The translations under genes and the position numbers were made by a program. From the NCBI GenBank assembly GCA_016748015.1, contig JAAOMT010000303.1, forward strand, positions 252,257 to 316,256: DNA of 64,000 nucleotides, given 5' to 3'. This document shows positions 33,301 to 44,615 of the stretch, piece after piece (positions within the stretch are counted from its first letter, which is position 1; each line of letters opens with the position of its first letter). The stretch is from Geosiphon pyriformis (Eukaryota; Glomeromycota; Glomeromycetes; Archaeosporales; Geosiphonaceae). The notes beneath the pieces were generated by a model, which was not told where the DNA came from, did no database searches, and saw nothing but the letters and a program-made list of their open reading frames with translations.

Positions 33301-33539
33301 ACATTTCAACCCAAAAATATAACAAAATTAAACCAAACCCAATAAAAATATAACAAAAGATGAATACACAAAAATACTAACAGCTTCAACACTATATAAA
33401 TACCCAACAGTTCAAGGAAAAGTTATCTCAAAAGAAACAAAATAACATTAAGCAACAATTAAAATATTTTATCAATTATCAAAATATACTTTACCAGAAG
33501 AATAGACAAAATTCAGATCAACCAACCAGAGTAATTACA

Positions 33540-34700
33540 GAGCCAGAGAAAGAAACAATACTGTTTAACATGCACTCAGATCCAACAGCAGGACATTTTC
33601 ACAAAAAAGCAACCATGGAAAGAACCAAAAAAAGATACTATTGGCCATTAATGTATCCAAACATTATCTAATATGTTCAAAATTGTGATGCTTGTTAAAG
33701 AAGAGGAGGAACAAAACCCAGTAAGTCATTAAGACCAATCAAAGTAGGACAACCATTTGATCATATTGGAATTGATTTAGTCAGACCATTAACAATTACC
33801 AGCAGAGGAAATAGATATATTGCAGTAGCCATGGACTAGTTCACTAAATGGCCAGAAACAAAAGCAATTTAAAGAGTGGATGCAAAATCTGTTGCCGAAT
33901 TCATTCATCAAGACTTGATTTGTTGACATAGATGTCCAAAAGAATTATTATCAGACCAAAGAACTCACTTTGTGAACAGAACACTAACAGAATTGAGCCA
34001 AAGATTCGGAATTAAAAGGCCACTATTATCACTATATCATCCACAAACAAATGGTTTAGTTAAAAGATTTAATAGAACATTGTGTGAAGCAATCACCAAA
34101 CTTAGTCAAGAAAACCAGAACAAATGAGATTTGTTCATACCATCAGTACTATTTGCTTATTGGACAATGAAGCAAAATACTATACAAGCAACACCATTTG
34201 AATTAGTATATGATAGAACAGCAATAATACCAGTTGAGATAGAAGTCAACACATATCTAATTAAACCAATAACAGAAGAGAATTTTCAGGAAACATTGTT
34301 GAAAAAGACATATGACTTAATAGAAACACTGGAAAACAAATGAAAAAAAGCAGCTAATAATATTCAAAAGTTACAAGAAAAACAGAAAGAAAGACATAAT
34401 AGTCAACTATCAGACAAACCAGTTGAATTCAAGATTAGAGACAAAGTACTCTTACATCATACCAAAGCGGAAAAACAATGGAATGGAAAATTTGACCCCA
34501 AATGGGACAGACCATTTTACATAAAAGAAATTCTAGGAAATGGAGCTTATAAATTAAGATTGGACAGCAAAATTTTGACAAAAGCAGCACATGAAGATCG
34601 ACTGAAACCATACCACAATATAGTGTTACCATTTATTAGTAACATTCCACAATTGGAAGTACAGAGACTATTAGTTAGACCAGATGAGATTCCATGAGAT
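33540..34700 (+). pseudogene. Family B integrase, copy 2
   Basis: HHCC zinc start at about 33570-33700, with Cys-Asp-Ala-Cys. The core has Ile-Asp-Leu (33773-33781), Ser-Asp-Gln-Arg (about 33950; usual Gly changed to Arg) and Val-Lys-Arg-Phe (about 34058; catalytic Glu changed to Lys). The C-terminal piece 34131-34343 and the Asp-Lys-Val-Leu-Leu block near 34440 are readable. Several TAG/TGA stops at Trp or Gln positions. Confidence 0.88.
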
Positions 34701-34797
34701 TTAGAACCAATCATTGTTATCAACACAAACACATAAAAGTGATCAACCAAAAAGAATATATAAAGACATGGTAGATGCAACAAAAGATATCAGAAAA

Positions 34798-35445
34798 ATG
34801 GAGATTACTGATAACATCCACTTACTAGCACAACAACTATTCCAACTGATTCAACAACAGAATATAGAAATTACTATCAATCAACAAACCATTTGATACT
34901 GAGATACCAGAAAGATATCCAAATATGAAAGTAAAAAAAAAACAGAAAACACCATCGACAAAATGGTTCTAAAAATAAAATTAGCAATTAAGGAACCAAC
35001 AAGTGTTACCACATATTAAGAGTTGACCAAAGAAACATAAAAATAGTGGATACACGAATTTCCAAGAAACTTCTGTTACTTTCACTTGGGATGACACTTG
35101 AATATTCAAAACTTATACATGGATAAAACAAAACAATTATTCAACACAGCAATACTGCAACAACTAGAACAATTTGTGGGAAAGAACAATCTGACCACAC
35201 AAGCAAGAGCCATCTATTGGCTACATATGGGATTTCAAAACAGACTGGAAATCTTACTCAATCTGGAATTGGACTTCATTACAATTAACCAAATAGAAAA
35301 AATGACCAACACCCAATTTGAAGAATTGCAGAACCAGATAACTCAAATAATTCTTGAAAGAGAAGTTCAAGAAATACTCAATGACAAAGAATTAGAGTTA
35401 GGAGATTTAAGAGATTTGAGAAATTTTGATGGAGCTCAATATTAA
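34798..35445 (+). pseudogene. Extra 3' ORF of family B, copy 2 (unknown function)
   Basis: A 216-codon frame from ATG (34798) to TAA (35443-35445), broken by a handful of stops between 34894 and 35098. The last 115 codons (35098-35445) are fully open. Predicted features: Gln-rich N-terminal helix (Leu-Ala-Gln-Gln-Leu-Phe-Gln), aromatic middle (Phe-Cys-Tyr-Phe-His), then a long amphipathic Glu/Gln-rich C-terminal half ending Gly-Ala-Gln-Tyr. No membrane segment. Homologous to 12861-13496 and to relic E. A separate 3' ORF after integrase is not standard for gypsy elements; its role is unknown. Confidence 0.68.
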
Positions 35446-35459
35446 AAAAAAGGAAATAA
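35446..35459 (+). other. Polypurine tract (B copy 2)
   Basis: AAAAAAAGGAAATA-type purine run directly before the 3' LTR start at 35460. Confidence 0.55.
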
Positions 35460-36337
35460 TGTTACTCTAGAATATAAAAAATATATTAGCACATGAAATA
35501 GCCAATCAGAAGTAGCCATAGTAAATATGGAATCCCAGAATTCCTCTCAAAAAGAATTGCAGGATTCCAGGAATTTCAGGATTTTCTGTGTGAGAAATCG
35601 CAGGATTCTAGAATTCCAGGATTCCTCTCAAAAGGAATTGTAGAATTCCAGGAATTCCAGGACTCTTGAGGTGAAGAATTGAGGAATTAAGAAATCTCAA
35701 TTATGTATATATAGCAGTAGTATTAGAAGTAGAAAAGGCAGAATCTTCAGTTAAAAAACCTCTACATTTAGATTTTATTTAAGCAACTTTCCAAATCACA
35801 AATATTAATAAATAATTATTTACTATCTCAATCCACTCTTTACTATCAACACTTCATGTTGATAATAATTAATACTTAACCACACTGGAACAATAGTTCT
35901 TGATCATGGCTATTGACGGAATACTAACTTGCAATTGCTTTTTGTTATTTTCTTTAATTTCTTTTTTTTTCTTTTATTTTTTTTGTTATTTCTTTGGGTT
36001 TTGCTAAAAAATTGATTAAGAATTAAGCACTGAGATACAGACGTCATAGAGACTAGTAAAAGACCCATGAAAAAAAGGATAGAACACTCATAGATTTGAG
36101 AATAGCTTACCAGGAGGATTACTGGCCACCATGCTGAAAAAAAAATTTGACAAAACTGCAGTTTCAGGAAGCTACGGATAAAACCATTAATTAAATCTCT
36201 GTTCATTATACAAAAAACTCAACTTGAAAGTCTTTAGATACAATCAACGTACCAGTGTCACCAGCCTTGTCAAAATATTGAGCACCAAGTTATGGATTTG
36301 TTATTTGATTTGAGACCCCAAATAATTATCAGTAACA
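35460..36337 (+). repeat. 3' LTR of B copy 2
   Basis: 878 bp, TGTTACTC to CAGTAACA. Same GGAATTCC-type U3 repeats (35520-35670), TATA-like box (about 35704) and module (35842-35914) as the 5' LTR. Confidence 0.92.
35842..35914 (+). promoter_or_regulatory. 73-nt two-hairpin LTR module (B copy 2, 3' LTR)
   Basis: ACTATCAACA / TGTTGATAAT and AATAGT / GCTATT with TGATCA in the loop. Confidence 0.6.
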
Positions 36338-36397
36338 ATGCATAAATAAATAAAAAATAAAAAACCATTTTATGAAAAAAAAACTGAACCTTAAAAC

Positions 36398-37423
36398 AAC
36401 AAATCTTATATAGTTACCCAAGTAGAAAAACCAATCCAAAAGCTATTGAAAAAACGTAATTAAAACATAATTAAAATATAATAATATAAAAAAACATAAT
36501 AACACAAAATAATATATAATAATACATAATAATTTAAGATAATACAAAATAATATGAAATAACACAAAATAACTAGTCATAATATAAAATAATTATTTAT
36601 AGCATAAAAAACAAAGCAATAATTAATAATAACAAATAATTAAAAACAATTTTATAAAATTAGAAAATATGTATAAAAACAAATAGTTTTAGCAAATAAA
36701 AAAAAACAAACAAAAGCCAAGAACTTATTTTCTTAAAAATATTTTATCTTTAACTTGATAAAACTTTTTTATCTTATTTTTTTTATATTTTTATATTTAT
36801 TATTTAATAAAATATTATTTAATCTACTTGTATATAATACTAAAATTTGTGTTATTAAAATCAAATTAATTGTTTCTTTTATTCTTGTTTTAGACCAAAT
36901 GCTATTAACATAAAACAGCTTTGAAATTCTAACAACTTAAACCAATTGTTCTTAATTACAACAATTGATAATATTAAAATTTTTTTTTTCTTATTTTTTT
37001 TTTCAATTTTTTTTCTTAATTTTTTTTCTTTCTTTTGATAAAGCAGCAACATTAAAAAAATTGACTGTCTGAGAATAAACTTTATAATAGCCTAGTAAAA
37101 AAAGAAAGCTTTTAAGTTTGAATATTTATTTTATCTTATTAGCTTATTAAAAGAGTAAAAAAATTAACATTAGATCTTAACAATTGTGTTTAATTAGCTT
37201 AAAAAAAATAGCTTATATATATTAAACTGCAAACAAACAAACCATATTTTTGTGCCTTATAACCAAAGAACTCCATATGTAAATTTATATCTATTAAAAA
37301 TTTTTAAAAACTAATAACTCTAATCTGTCTTTTATATCAAACAAAAAAAGCTTCTTAAGCTTTCTTATCCAAATATAAAGCATCAAACATTATTATTATA
37401 TTTTATTAAGTTTACCTATAATA
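36398..37423 (+). repeat. Family D LTR (5' LTR of a D relic)
   Basis: About 1.03 kb, reverse complement homologue of 20644-21671. It contains the short-period ATAATACA/ATAACACA-type array (36480-36610), the AATTG...CAATTG hairpin-2 relic (36943-36966) and ends AATA just before a TTTAGTGCTTTTTATAAAA decayed primer site. Start is approximate (36397-36400). Confidence 0.7.
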
Positions 37424-37656
37424 TTTAGTGCTTTTTATAAAATTATAAATCTACAAAAACAAAATACTTCAGAAATTTACAAAAGTAATAACTATTGAGA
37501 CTATAAAAAAAAATTATTTGCTATTTAGAAAAGTATTATATTACTATTTTAGAAAAAACTTAAAAATACCAATAGAAACTGTTACTATTGAAAGTAATTT
37601 TATTTATTATGTACATATTAAAATTAACTATCTGTTAGATTAAATAACAGATATAG

Positions 37657-38507
37657 TGTTATTTATAAAAATTAAAAATTATAATAATAAATAAAATAAC
37701 CAATCAAAAATAGGCATAGTAAAAGAAAAAATTCAGAATTTTTTTTGAGAAATTGCAGTATTCCAGAATTCTAGGATTTTTCTTAAGAAATTTCAGGATT
37801 CCAGAATTCCAGAATTTTTCTTAAAGAATTACAGGATTTCAAAAAATCTTATATAACACAAATTATATATATATAACAAAAGTATTAGAAGCAAAAAAGC
37901 ATTTATTTGACTCAAACAGAACAATAGTTAGCAATAATTACTTATTTTATATTTCTCTTTTTAAAAAATAGTTTTTTATGACTTAAAATAGAAACCCATC
38001 AAAATTAATAAAATATATAATTATCATCTAATTTATATTATTATTGCTTGATTAAGAATACTAAATTATTTTTCTATTATTAACAATTCATGTTAATAGA
38101 ATTCAATACTTAACTATATTAAACCAATAGCTCTTGATTATAGCTATTAATGAAATACTAATTTTTTATTTTTTTTATTTTTTTATTTTGCTTATTTGTA
38201 ATTAATTAAAGAAATTAAGTACTAAGTATTTAATATCAAAAATAGTCTGGTAAAAGACCTGAAAACAAGAGTAGAAATTTAAAAATAACTTACCAGAAAG
38301 ACACAACTAACAGAATAAATTGGCTACCATGCTAAAGAAAAAAATTTACAAAAGAAACCATTAATTGAATTTCTGTTCATTATACAAAGAACTCAATCAA
38401 AATTTTTAGACTCCAAAACCTTCAAAAATTATCAACATTTTCAGCTATTAAGTACTAAGTTACAAGTTTGTTATTTGTTTTAACATTCCAAATAATTATT
38501 TATAACA
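37657..38507 (+). repeat. Decayed solo LTR, B copy 2 type
   Basis: TGTTATTTAT at the left and TATAACA at the right, about 851 bp. Its U3 has the GAATTCC-type repeats of B copy 2 (37730-37845), a TATA-like run (about 37867) and the module at 38076-38148. Flanks ATAG (37653-37656) and ATAA (38508-38511) look like a 4-bp duplication with one G-to-A change. Confidence 0.8.
38076..38148 (+). promoter_or_regulatory. 73-nt two-hairpin LTR module (decayed solo LTR)
   Basis: ATTATTAACA / TGTTAATAGA and AATAGC / GCTATT. Both stems persist although most surrounding G and C has been lost. Confidence 0.55.
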
Positions 38508-38770
38508 ATAAAAAAACTTAAAAAGCAAATTTACCAAAAATTATTGGCCTATTTTACTTCATTTATTATAAGAATCATAGCTAAAATATTTTTTTTAGTT
38601 GACAAAAAAATTAAAGTATATACCCAAAAGCAGTATTCTTAATTAAAAGAAAAACAAACATTAAAATTTAACTTTAAAAAATTTAAGTTTAACTTTAATA
38701 ATAATTCACAAATTATACAAAAATAAATTTTACTTATAATTAATAAAAAATTGATATTTATTTTACCAAC

Positions 38771-39436
38771 AATTTCCTTATATTATTAGACCTTAAAAAG
38801 CAGAATCTTACTCAATCAATTTACTAAATCACAATTAAAAACTTTGAAAACTCTTGAAAATCTGTATTCTTAGAACTTTAACTAAAACTTTTAAACTAAA
38901 TCCTTAAAAAAATACAGATTTTTTTTTAAAAATCTTACTCCAACAATAAATAACTTAAACAAAAGCACTTTCTCACAAACATTATTCTTAATCCAATTAC
39001 TAATTAAATTAACAACTATTTTCTTAAGAAGAATATTTATATTGTAAACTATTAAAACAATTAATAAAAGAAAACAACTAGTTTTAAGATTAACAAACAA
39101 CCAAACATACTTCTGTTGATATTTTTTTTATTTATACTTAAACAAATTTTTATTACTTAAATTATGAGTTACAAAGATATTGCTAGACTGAAAAAAATTT
39201 TTGAAAAAAAAATAATACATATACATAGATTACAAAAGCTAAAAAAGTAATTAGAGCCAATAATTGAAATAAAACCAAAACAATTTAAGTCTTATTCTTC
39301 TTTTTAACTAAAATTACAAACTCATAATACTAAAATCTTTATGAGAAACCAACTAATTTTGATCTTTAAACTTGTCTTTTTACAGTATTTTTATAACTCA
39401 AATATGCTTGTTAACTATAAAATTAATTTAACATAA
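38771..39436. other. Unresolved AT-rich relic sequence
   Basis: No usable ORF. A stretch at 39163-39425 reads as a lysine-rich frame beginning Met-Ser-Tyr-Lys-Asp-Ile with a few TAG codons, possibly the end of a gag relic, but I could not match it to anything else in the window. Confidence 0.4.
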
Positions 39437-40111
39437 TATTATAAGTTAAAGTAATAAGTTAATAGATAGCAAAAGAAAACAGAATTATAGAGTAATAAAA
39501 TTAATTAAAGAGAATTCAATTTTAAGAAGCAAATTAAATAAGTATGAATTCAATATGCAAGATTAATTTTATAAAATATTTTAATTACTATTTTTTTTAA
39601 AAGATAACCAAAGAATCTAAAGATAGAAAAATAGTTTATACTGTTAATAAATAATAATACATTAATATAATTTTATGTTTTATATTAGTGCTCTTTGAAT
39701 TTAATATCAGATATAAGATATACTTTTCAATCATGTTTTATTTAATAATCTTTAAATATTACAATTATACAAGTTAAGAAAAAAGTAGATAAATGCTAAC
39801 AAATAATTTTTTATTCCAAAATATTTAAATACTAAAAGATAAGAAAAAGAGAATAAGTTATAAGAAAAAAATTAAGATAATAGTTGTTATTTTATTTATT
39901 TTTGATCAATTATTATATACTTTTCTATAACTAAAAGACTCATCACTTATATAGTTATTAAAAATAGTTAATAATTAGTTTAATAATCAGATTATTAGTC
40001 AGATTATTGATTAGATCAATAATTTTATCTAAAAATAAAGTGGCTAATTATATAACATTAATAACTAATATATATAATAACTAATAAAAACTGTGGTTTT
40101 TAATCATAATA
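39437..40111 (-). repeat. Family C LTR, decayed solo copy
   Basis: Aligns over about 675 bp with 1508-2140 (both minus), including the block around the conserved GTATGAATTCAATATGC. No family C leader or gag follows on its left, so it is a solo LTR. End bases are changed and no clear target duplication is visible. Confidence 0.8.
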
Positions 40112-40595
40112 TTATCTTTTTTAAAGAGATAAGCTTTGGCAAAATCAAGTTATTTATAAGATAATTTAAGTGAAAAGTTTTGTTTAATTTAAAACTAATT
40201 AGTTTGTTGAAGTTTTTTGTAAATAAGATATATAATATTTGAGATAAAATAAATATTGTGTTCAAAAAACCAAATTTTTGTATAAAAGTCTTGGCTCTTT
40301 TGGTAATAGTCAAACCTTTTGGGATATTTAATCATATAATGTCCAAAATTTCTATTTTTATTTCTAAAGTTGTTTTTTTATAAGTTTTATGTCTTCTATA
40401 ATTTTATCAAAATGACTATAGAATTCTAATTGTCTTTTATATAACAAGTTTTTGTTTATAAATAAGATTTTTTTAATTGTTTTTCTAATTGTGATGAAAA
40501 ATAATAATATGTTTGCTATTATGCTTTTAAGCATATATTTATCTATGGATTTTTTTTTAGCATAATAGCCAGTTTATTTTAATAATTATGTTTTT
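40112..40595. other. Unresolved AT-rich sequence
   Basis: T-rich on the plus strand with no convincing coding. A 69-codon open frame on the minus strand (40104-40313) shows no recognised motif and is probably chance or a relic. Confidence 0.35.
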
Positions 40596-41164
40596 CTGAT
40601 AAGTTATTCTTAAATTTTTACTCTTATTCTTGAGTTTTTTACCAAGCTATTCTTAATGTCAATTACTCAGTGCTTAATTTTTTAATCAATTAGTAAACAA
40701 CAAAAAAATAAAATAAAATAAAATAAAATAAAAATAAAAAATTAGTATTTTGTCAATAATTATAATTAAAAATTATTGGTTCAGTATAGTTAAATATTAA
40801 ATTCTATTAACATAAAGTGTTAATAATATGAAATGGATTAATATTTTTTTAATTAAGTAATAATAGCATAAATTTAAGTAATAATAAATGTTTTATTAAT
40901 ATAAGTATAATTCTATTTCAAGTTATAGAAAACTATTTTTTAAAGAGAAAAATATTGTTGTTTTGAATTAAATTGTCTTTTTTGTTTTTAATACTCTTAT
41001 TATATATATATAATTCATGTTATATGAGATTTTTAATTTTTTTGCAAAAAATTCTGAAATTCTGCAATTTTTCGAGAAAAATTCTGGAATTTTTTTATTA
41101 TTATACTTATTTCTAATTGGCTATTTTATCTACTTATTATAATTCTTAATTTCTATAAGTAACA
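40596..41164 (-). repeat. B copy 2 type LTR fragment (minus)
   Basis: Aligns with the LTR at 61216-62029 from the downstream part to its 5' end: T/A-rich run, module (40755-40827), TATA-like box, GAATTC-type repeats and a terminal TATAAGTAACA at 41164. Its other end is missing or replaced by unrelated sequence before 40596. Confidence 0.75.
40755..40827 (-). promoter_or_regulatory. 73-nt two-hairpin LTR module (LTR fragment)
   Basis: Minus strand: ATTATTAACA / TGTTAATAGA dyad and a decayed AATAAT-type second stem, same overall length. Confidence 0.5.
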
Positions 41165-41464
41165 ATGTTTTCTAAAGTTTTGTTTTTTTTAACTGGTATG
41201 TTTAAGAACTTTGTTAATTTTAAAACTAATATTGAATTTAATAATATGGATAATAATAATTTAAATATTATTAAAGCTTGTATATTAAATAAAAAAACAT
41301 GTAATTATATGTTTATTTTATAATAAATGTGTAATTTTGAAGTTAAAAATAGTATTAAAAAAACTAGATTGTTTTTAAGTGAGTTTATTTTTGATTCTAA
41401 AAATTTAAATAATATTATTAAAAGATTTAATAAGCAAAATTTATTTCTAGCTTTTTCTAATTTA

Positions 41465-41595
41465 ATTTAATTAGTACTTTAACTAATTTAAATAATTAAT
41501 TATATATAAAAAATACATAATTAAAATTTAATTTAAATTATTTAATTTGGTATATTATATTAGATAGTTTTTAAATACACTTTATTAAAACATTA
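41465..41595 (+). mobile_element. LINE 3' end relic 1
   Basis: Aligns with the 3' UTR of L2 (49300-49395): AATTATATATAAAAA, then the TATATTAGATAG block and ACTTTATTAAAA tail. A 5'-truncated LINE. Confidence 0.55.
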
Positions 41596-41629
41596 AAATA
41601 TATATATATATAATTATATAAGATTATTT

Positions 41630-41945
41630 TTAGAACTAATATAAATAAATTTGATTTTATATATAATAATAGTTTAATATTTTTGTAAATTATTAACTGT
41701 TTTATTAATTAATATAATCTAATTATTTAATTTAGTTAAAACTTTTAATGTAAGTTTTAATTTGTATAAATTTTGTTTGTTTTATTTAAGTTTAAATAAT
41801 AAAATTATAATAAAAATAAATATATTATATAGTCTTAATTAATCTAAGTAGCTATATATATATATAATAAAAATATAAATTATGTTTAATTTAAAATACA
41901 TAATTATTGTATTATATTAGATAGCAATTGAATATTACTTAATTA
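41630..41945 (+). mobile_element. LINE 3' end relic 2
   Basis: A decayed version of the last 70 codons of the L2 ORF (compare 49050-49272) followed by CTAAGTAGCTATATATA (41848-) and the ATTAGATAGCAATTGAATATTACTT block of the L2 3' UTR. A second 5'-truncated LINE directly behind relic 1. Confidence 0.6.
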
Positions 41946-42613
41946 AAATATTAATTATATAGTTTTATATTTATTTTAGTAAAAATATATTAATAAGTAA
42001 AAATAAATTTATGTAAATTTAAAACAAATTTATAATTACAAATATTAATAATTTTAAAAATTATATATAATTTTAAAAAAAACAATAAATAATTTTATTA
42101 AAAACACAATACAAATTTTTTTTAAATTTATATTATTATTTAATATTAAAACATTTTAAAAATACAGATTTGAATTTAACTTATCAATTTTTTTATTATT
42201 TAAATTATTACAATTTTATTAAACTTTAAATTAATAAATAATTAAAAAACAATTAACAAAAAAACAAAAAATTAAAAAAAGTATAAAAAATACAAATTTA
42301 AATTTAGTAATAATTTTTAAAATAATTAAATAATTTATAATTTATTATATTAAACTTATTAATTTAAATCTTATTAAACTAGTATTTAAAGTATTAATTT
42401 TAATAACTCTAATAAACTTATTAATAATTTTGATTATTAAAACCTATATTTTATTTATAATTTTAATAATATTTATATTTATTATAAAATTAAAAAAATT
42501 TACTAAAAAAAACTATATAAAAAAGCAATATAAGTAATCTTATACTTTTTTTAAAACATAATCAATTTATAATATTAAAAAGCCAGCAAATTTTATTGTA
42601 TTTAAAACCATTT
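41946..42613 (+). mobile_element. Relic gypsy element F, gag left part
   Basis: Nearly GC-free. The last 140 bases (42480-42613) translate to Lys-Leu-Lys-Lys-Phe-Thr, then Tyr-Thr-Phe-Phe-Lys-Thr and Asn-Phe-Ile-Val-Phe-Lys, matching the gag core of B copy 2 (28083-28275). The reading is cut at 42613 by LINE L2 and resumes at 49399. The part before 42480 is presumably gag N-terminus but is not alignable with confidence. Confidence 0.65.
42604..42613. repeat. Target site duplication AAAACCATTT (left of L2)
   Basis: Repeated exactly at 49399-49408 after the L2 tail. A 10-bp duplication fits LINE target-primed insertion. Confidence 0.8.
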
Positions 42614-42770
42614 AAAAAAAAACTTCTTTCTTTCTTTTGTTCAAATTTTTTAAAAAGCAATTTTTTAAAAAAGAAGTTTTTTTGTTTTATCTTTCTGATT
42701 TTATTTTTCTCAATATTTCTTAAGCTAATAATTTTTTTGTGATAGACTTAGAGACTGCTTTGAATAGCAG

Positions 42771-44615
42771 TATGTCTAAAAAGAAGACTCCTAAAAGTGT
42801 TCTTTATAATCTTGTTGATAGTACTTTCTCTTAAAAAAAAAAGATTTCTGTTGACAATATAAAGCATTCTGATAATAAAAAAGAAATTTCTCTGGTTAAA
42901 TCTGGTGTTAATAAAGACATATATTCAGATATGAAGAGCAAGTTCAATGACAGTAAAATTGGTAGTTTTGTAATGAGCTTAAGTAGTGGTTTTCTTTTTG
43001 GCTTAGCTGTATTAACCTCCAAAGCTAAAAAAACAATACTGGTTTAATTGATGGTTTTCTTGTTGGTATTATCAACTTTGAAATAAATAAAAATATGGAT
43101 TTTCTCTTTTTTTTTCTCAATATTTCTCTTGACAAAAAGTGGGTTAATTCCAAAATAGTAAAAATTTAAGTTAAAGTATCAGTTAAAAAATTCTATGCTT
43201 TGAACATTAATTTCTTAACTGTAAAAAGAAAATTGACAATAGTGAAGACTCAATTCATTAGAAATTTTTTTTCATCTGTCATTGATTTTGGGAGAATCAT
43301 TATTCCCTTAAAATTTGAAGAGATCATTTGATTGATATTTACTTTAAAGAAAAGCATAGAGAAAGCCACATTATTGGCTAAAAAAAGGAGGATTATTGTA
43401 AACATTAATCTTAAAAAACAAGAAATTCATTTAAATTGGACTATAGTAATTAAAAAAATTCTCATAAATATGTCTAAAAAAATAATTATTACTGCAGTTG
43501 CCAAGTTTGGTCAGATTGTGTCAATCAAGATTCAACTAATTAAAATGTGACAAAAGACTGGTAGAATTTGCCAAATTGAGTCAGACTAATCTGTTGGCTG
43601 TGAGATAGTTATTCTTAATCAAGAAAGATTCTGTGTATATAGCCAAAACCATAAGAGATCATAATATCTGAACATCAAGAAATTGGTTTAAGGCATTTTT
43701 GTTTACTTTGCTGGTAAAAACAATTGCACATAATCTTGGAATGCTTTTGGAAAAGGCTGGTAGAAAAACATGTATTATTAATTGATTATTTGAAACTGGT
43801 AATAGAATCTATTGTACTGTAATTGGTTTTAATATTAAAAATGATCTGAAATTTGTTTTTTATATAAAGCCAATTCTTGGTGGTGTAAAACTATTATGGG
43901 CTAGAATAAATTTGGTTTGGTGTGAGAAATATGAATGTTTTGGACATTTAGCTTTTGAGTGTAATATATTAAATACATTAGTTATGTCTCTTTCTAAGTT
44001 TTATAAAAAGTTTGTTTTAAAGAAAAACTGTTTTTAGCTTGCAAAGTTGTATACAAAAAAAAGTGTTCCAATTTCCCAACTTGCTGTCTTTGGTGGCAAA
44101 TCTTGGGCACATGTGGTCTTTTTTGATTCTTTTTTTAGTGATTCTTATTTCCATTCTGGTTTTGGTTTTTTTCTTTTAATGCTGTATATAATAAAAAAAG
44201 CACACTAGTTGTTCAAGATGACTTCTCAATTGATGATTATTTGGTTTTCTTGGAATATTTCTTGAAGCTCTTAGCTAATCAGATATCAAGTATTATAAGA
44301 AAGCTGAACATAATTGATCTGATGTTTCTGGCATCTATTTTCCAACTTTTTTTTCTTACTGTAATTGTGCTTCTGAGTTTGAATTCAAATTCAAACATAA
44401 TTTTAAATATTTTACAAGTGTCTCTTACTATCTCTCTTTCAGTTGCATTGGATATGACTTTGGCTTTTGATTTGAGTAATTCAAAGATCCTTATCACTAA
44501 GATAAGCAGTTTAGAATCAAAATTGGTGGCTCTTAAGATCTTTGTTGATTCTGTTTTGTTGAAGTTAGATTATTTGTATGCTAATTCAGGTTTTTTGGCA
44601 CATTTTTTTTCTTAA
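42771..44615 (+). pseudogene. L2 ORF1: RRM and zinc-knuckle protein
   Basis: Starts Met-Ser-Lys-Lys-Lys-Thr-Pro-Lys at 42771 as in L3 (54990). RRM-like strands at about 43430-43550 (Ile-His-Leu-Asn-Trp-Thr-Ile-Val-Ile-Lys-Lys-Ile and Phe-Gly-Gln-Ile-Val-Ser-Ile-Lys). The zinc knuckle at 43921-43962 has its second Cys changed to Tyr. The C-terminal 124 codons (44241-44615) are open and leucine-rich, ending in TAA. Broken by stops such as 42832 and 43548. Confidence 0.7.

Larger units (their letters stand above)
26148..36337 (+). mobile_element. Family B gypsy element, copy 2 (complete, dead)
   Basis: A 10.19-kb element with the same gene order as copy 1 and clearly fewer changes. LTRs are 871 and 878 bp and differ at scattered sites, mostly transitions. 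Gag, protease, Cys-rich and dUTPase segments share one frame (27078 to about 32390), a one-base deletion near 32393 shifts RT/RNase H, and further shifts precede integrase and the 3' ORF. It is inserted in the 3' end of LINE L1, whose A-rich tail resumes after it. It is the best reference copy of family B in the window. Confidence 0.95.
17493..36352 (+). mobile_element. LINE L1 (non-LTR), interrupted by three insertions
   Basis: A LINE of about 6.7 kb of own sequence: ORF1 (17593-19566), endonuclease, RT, RNase H, C-terminal Cys/His region (to 26026), 3' UTR (26027-26147) and an A-rich tail (36342-36360). Insertions are a D-family LTR (20644-21671, minus), a solo B-type LTR (24632-25418) and B copy 2 (26148-36337), each leaving the LINE coding sequence continuous across the gap. 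Its target seems to be the 3' ORF of relic E; flanking A-rich runs (AATAATAAAAAC at 17481-17492, AATAAAAAACC near 36358) look like a decayed duplication. Better preserved than L2 and L3. Confidence 0.85.
37424..38770 (+). mobile_element. Family D leader and gag relic, split by a solo LTR
   Basis: After the decayed primer site the sequence follows the family B leader and gag start. Two pieces (37430-37656 and 38508-38770) can be aligned with the N-terminal gag of B (matching around codons 30-100). The solo LTR 37657-38507 sits between them and the gag alignment continues across it. The frame is full of stops. The element is not traceable beyond about 38770. Confidence 0.6.

Noticed and set aside
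38891-39100. 69-codon minus-strand open frame with a hydrophobic stretch
   Set aside because: Very AT-rich chance frame in relic sequence, no motif, no homologue elsewhere in the window.
42616-42690. Inverted repeat AAAAAACTTCTTT / AAAGAAGTTTTTT as terminal inverted repeat of a DNA transposon
   Set aside because: It lies in the 5' UTR of LINE L2 and partly in L3, with no transposase and no matching element end.
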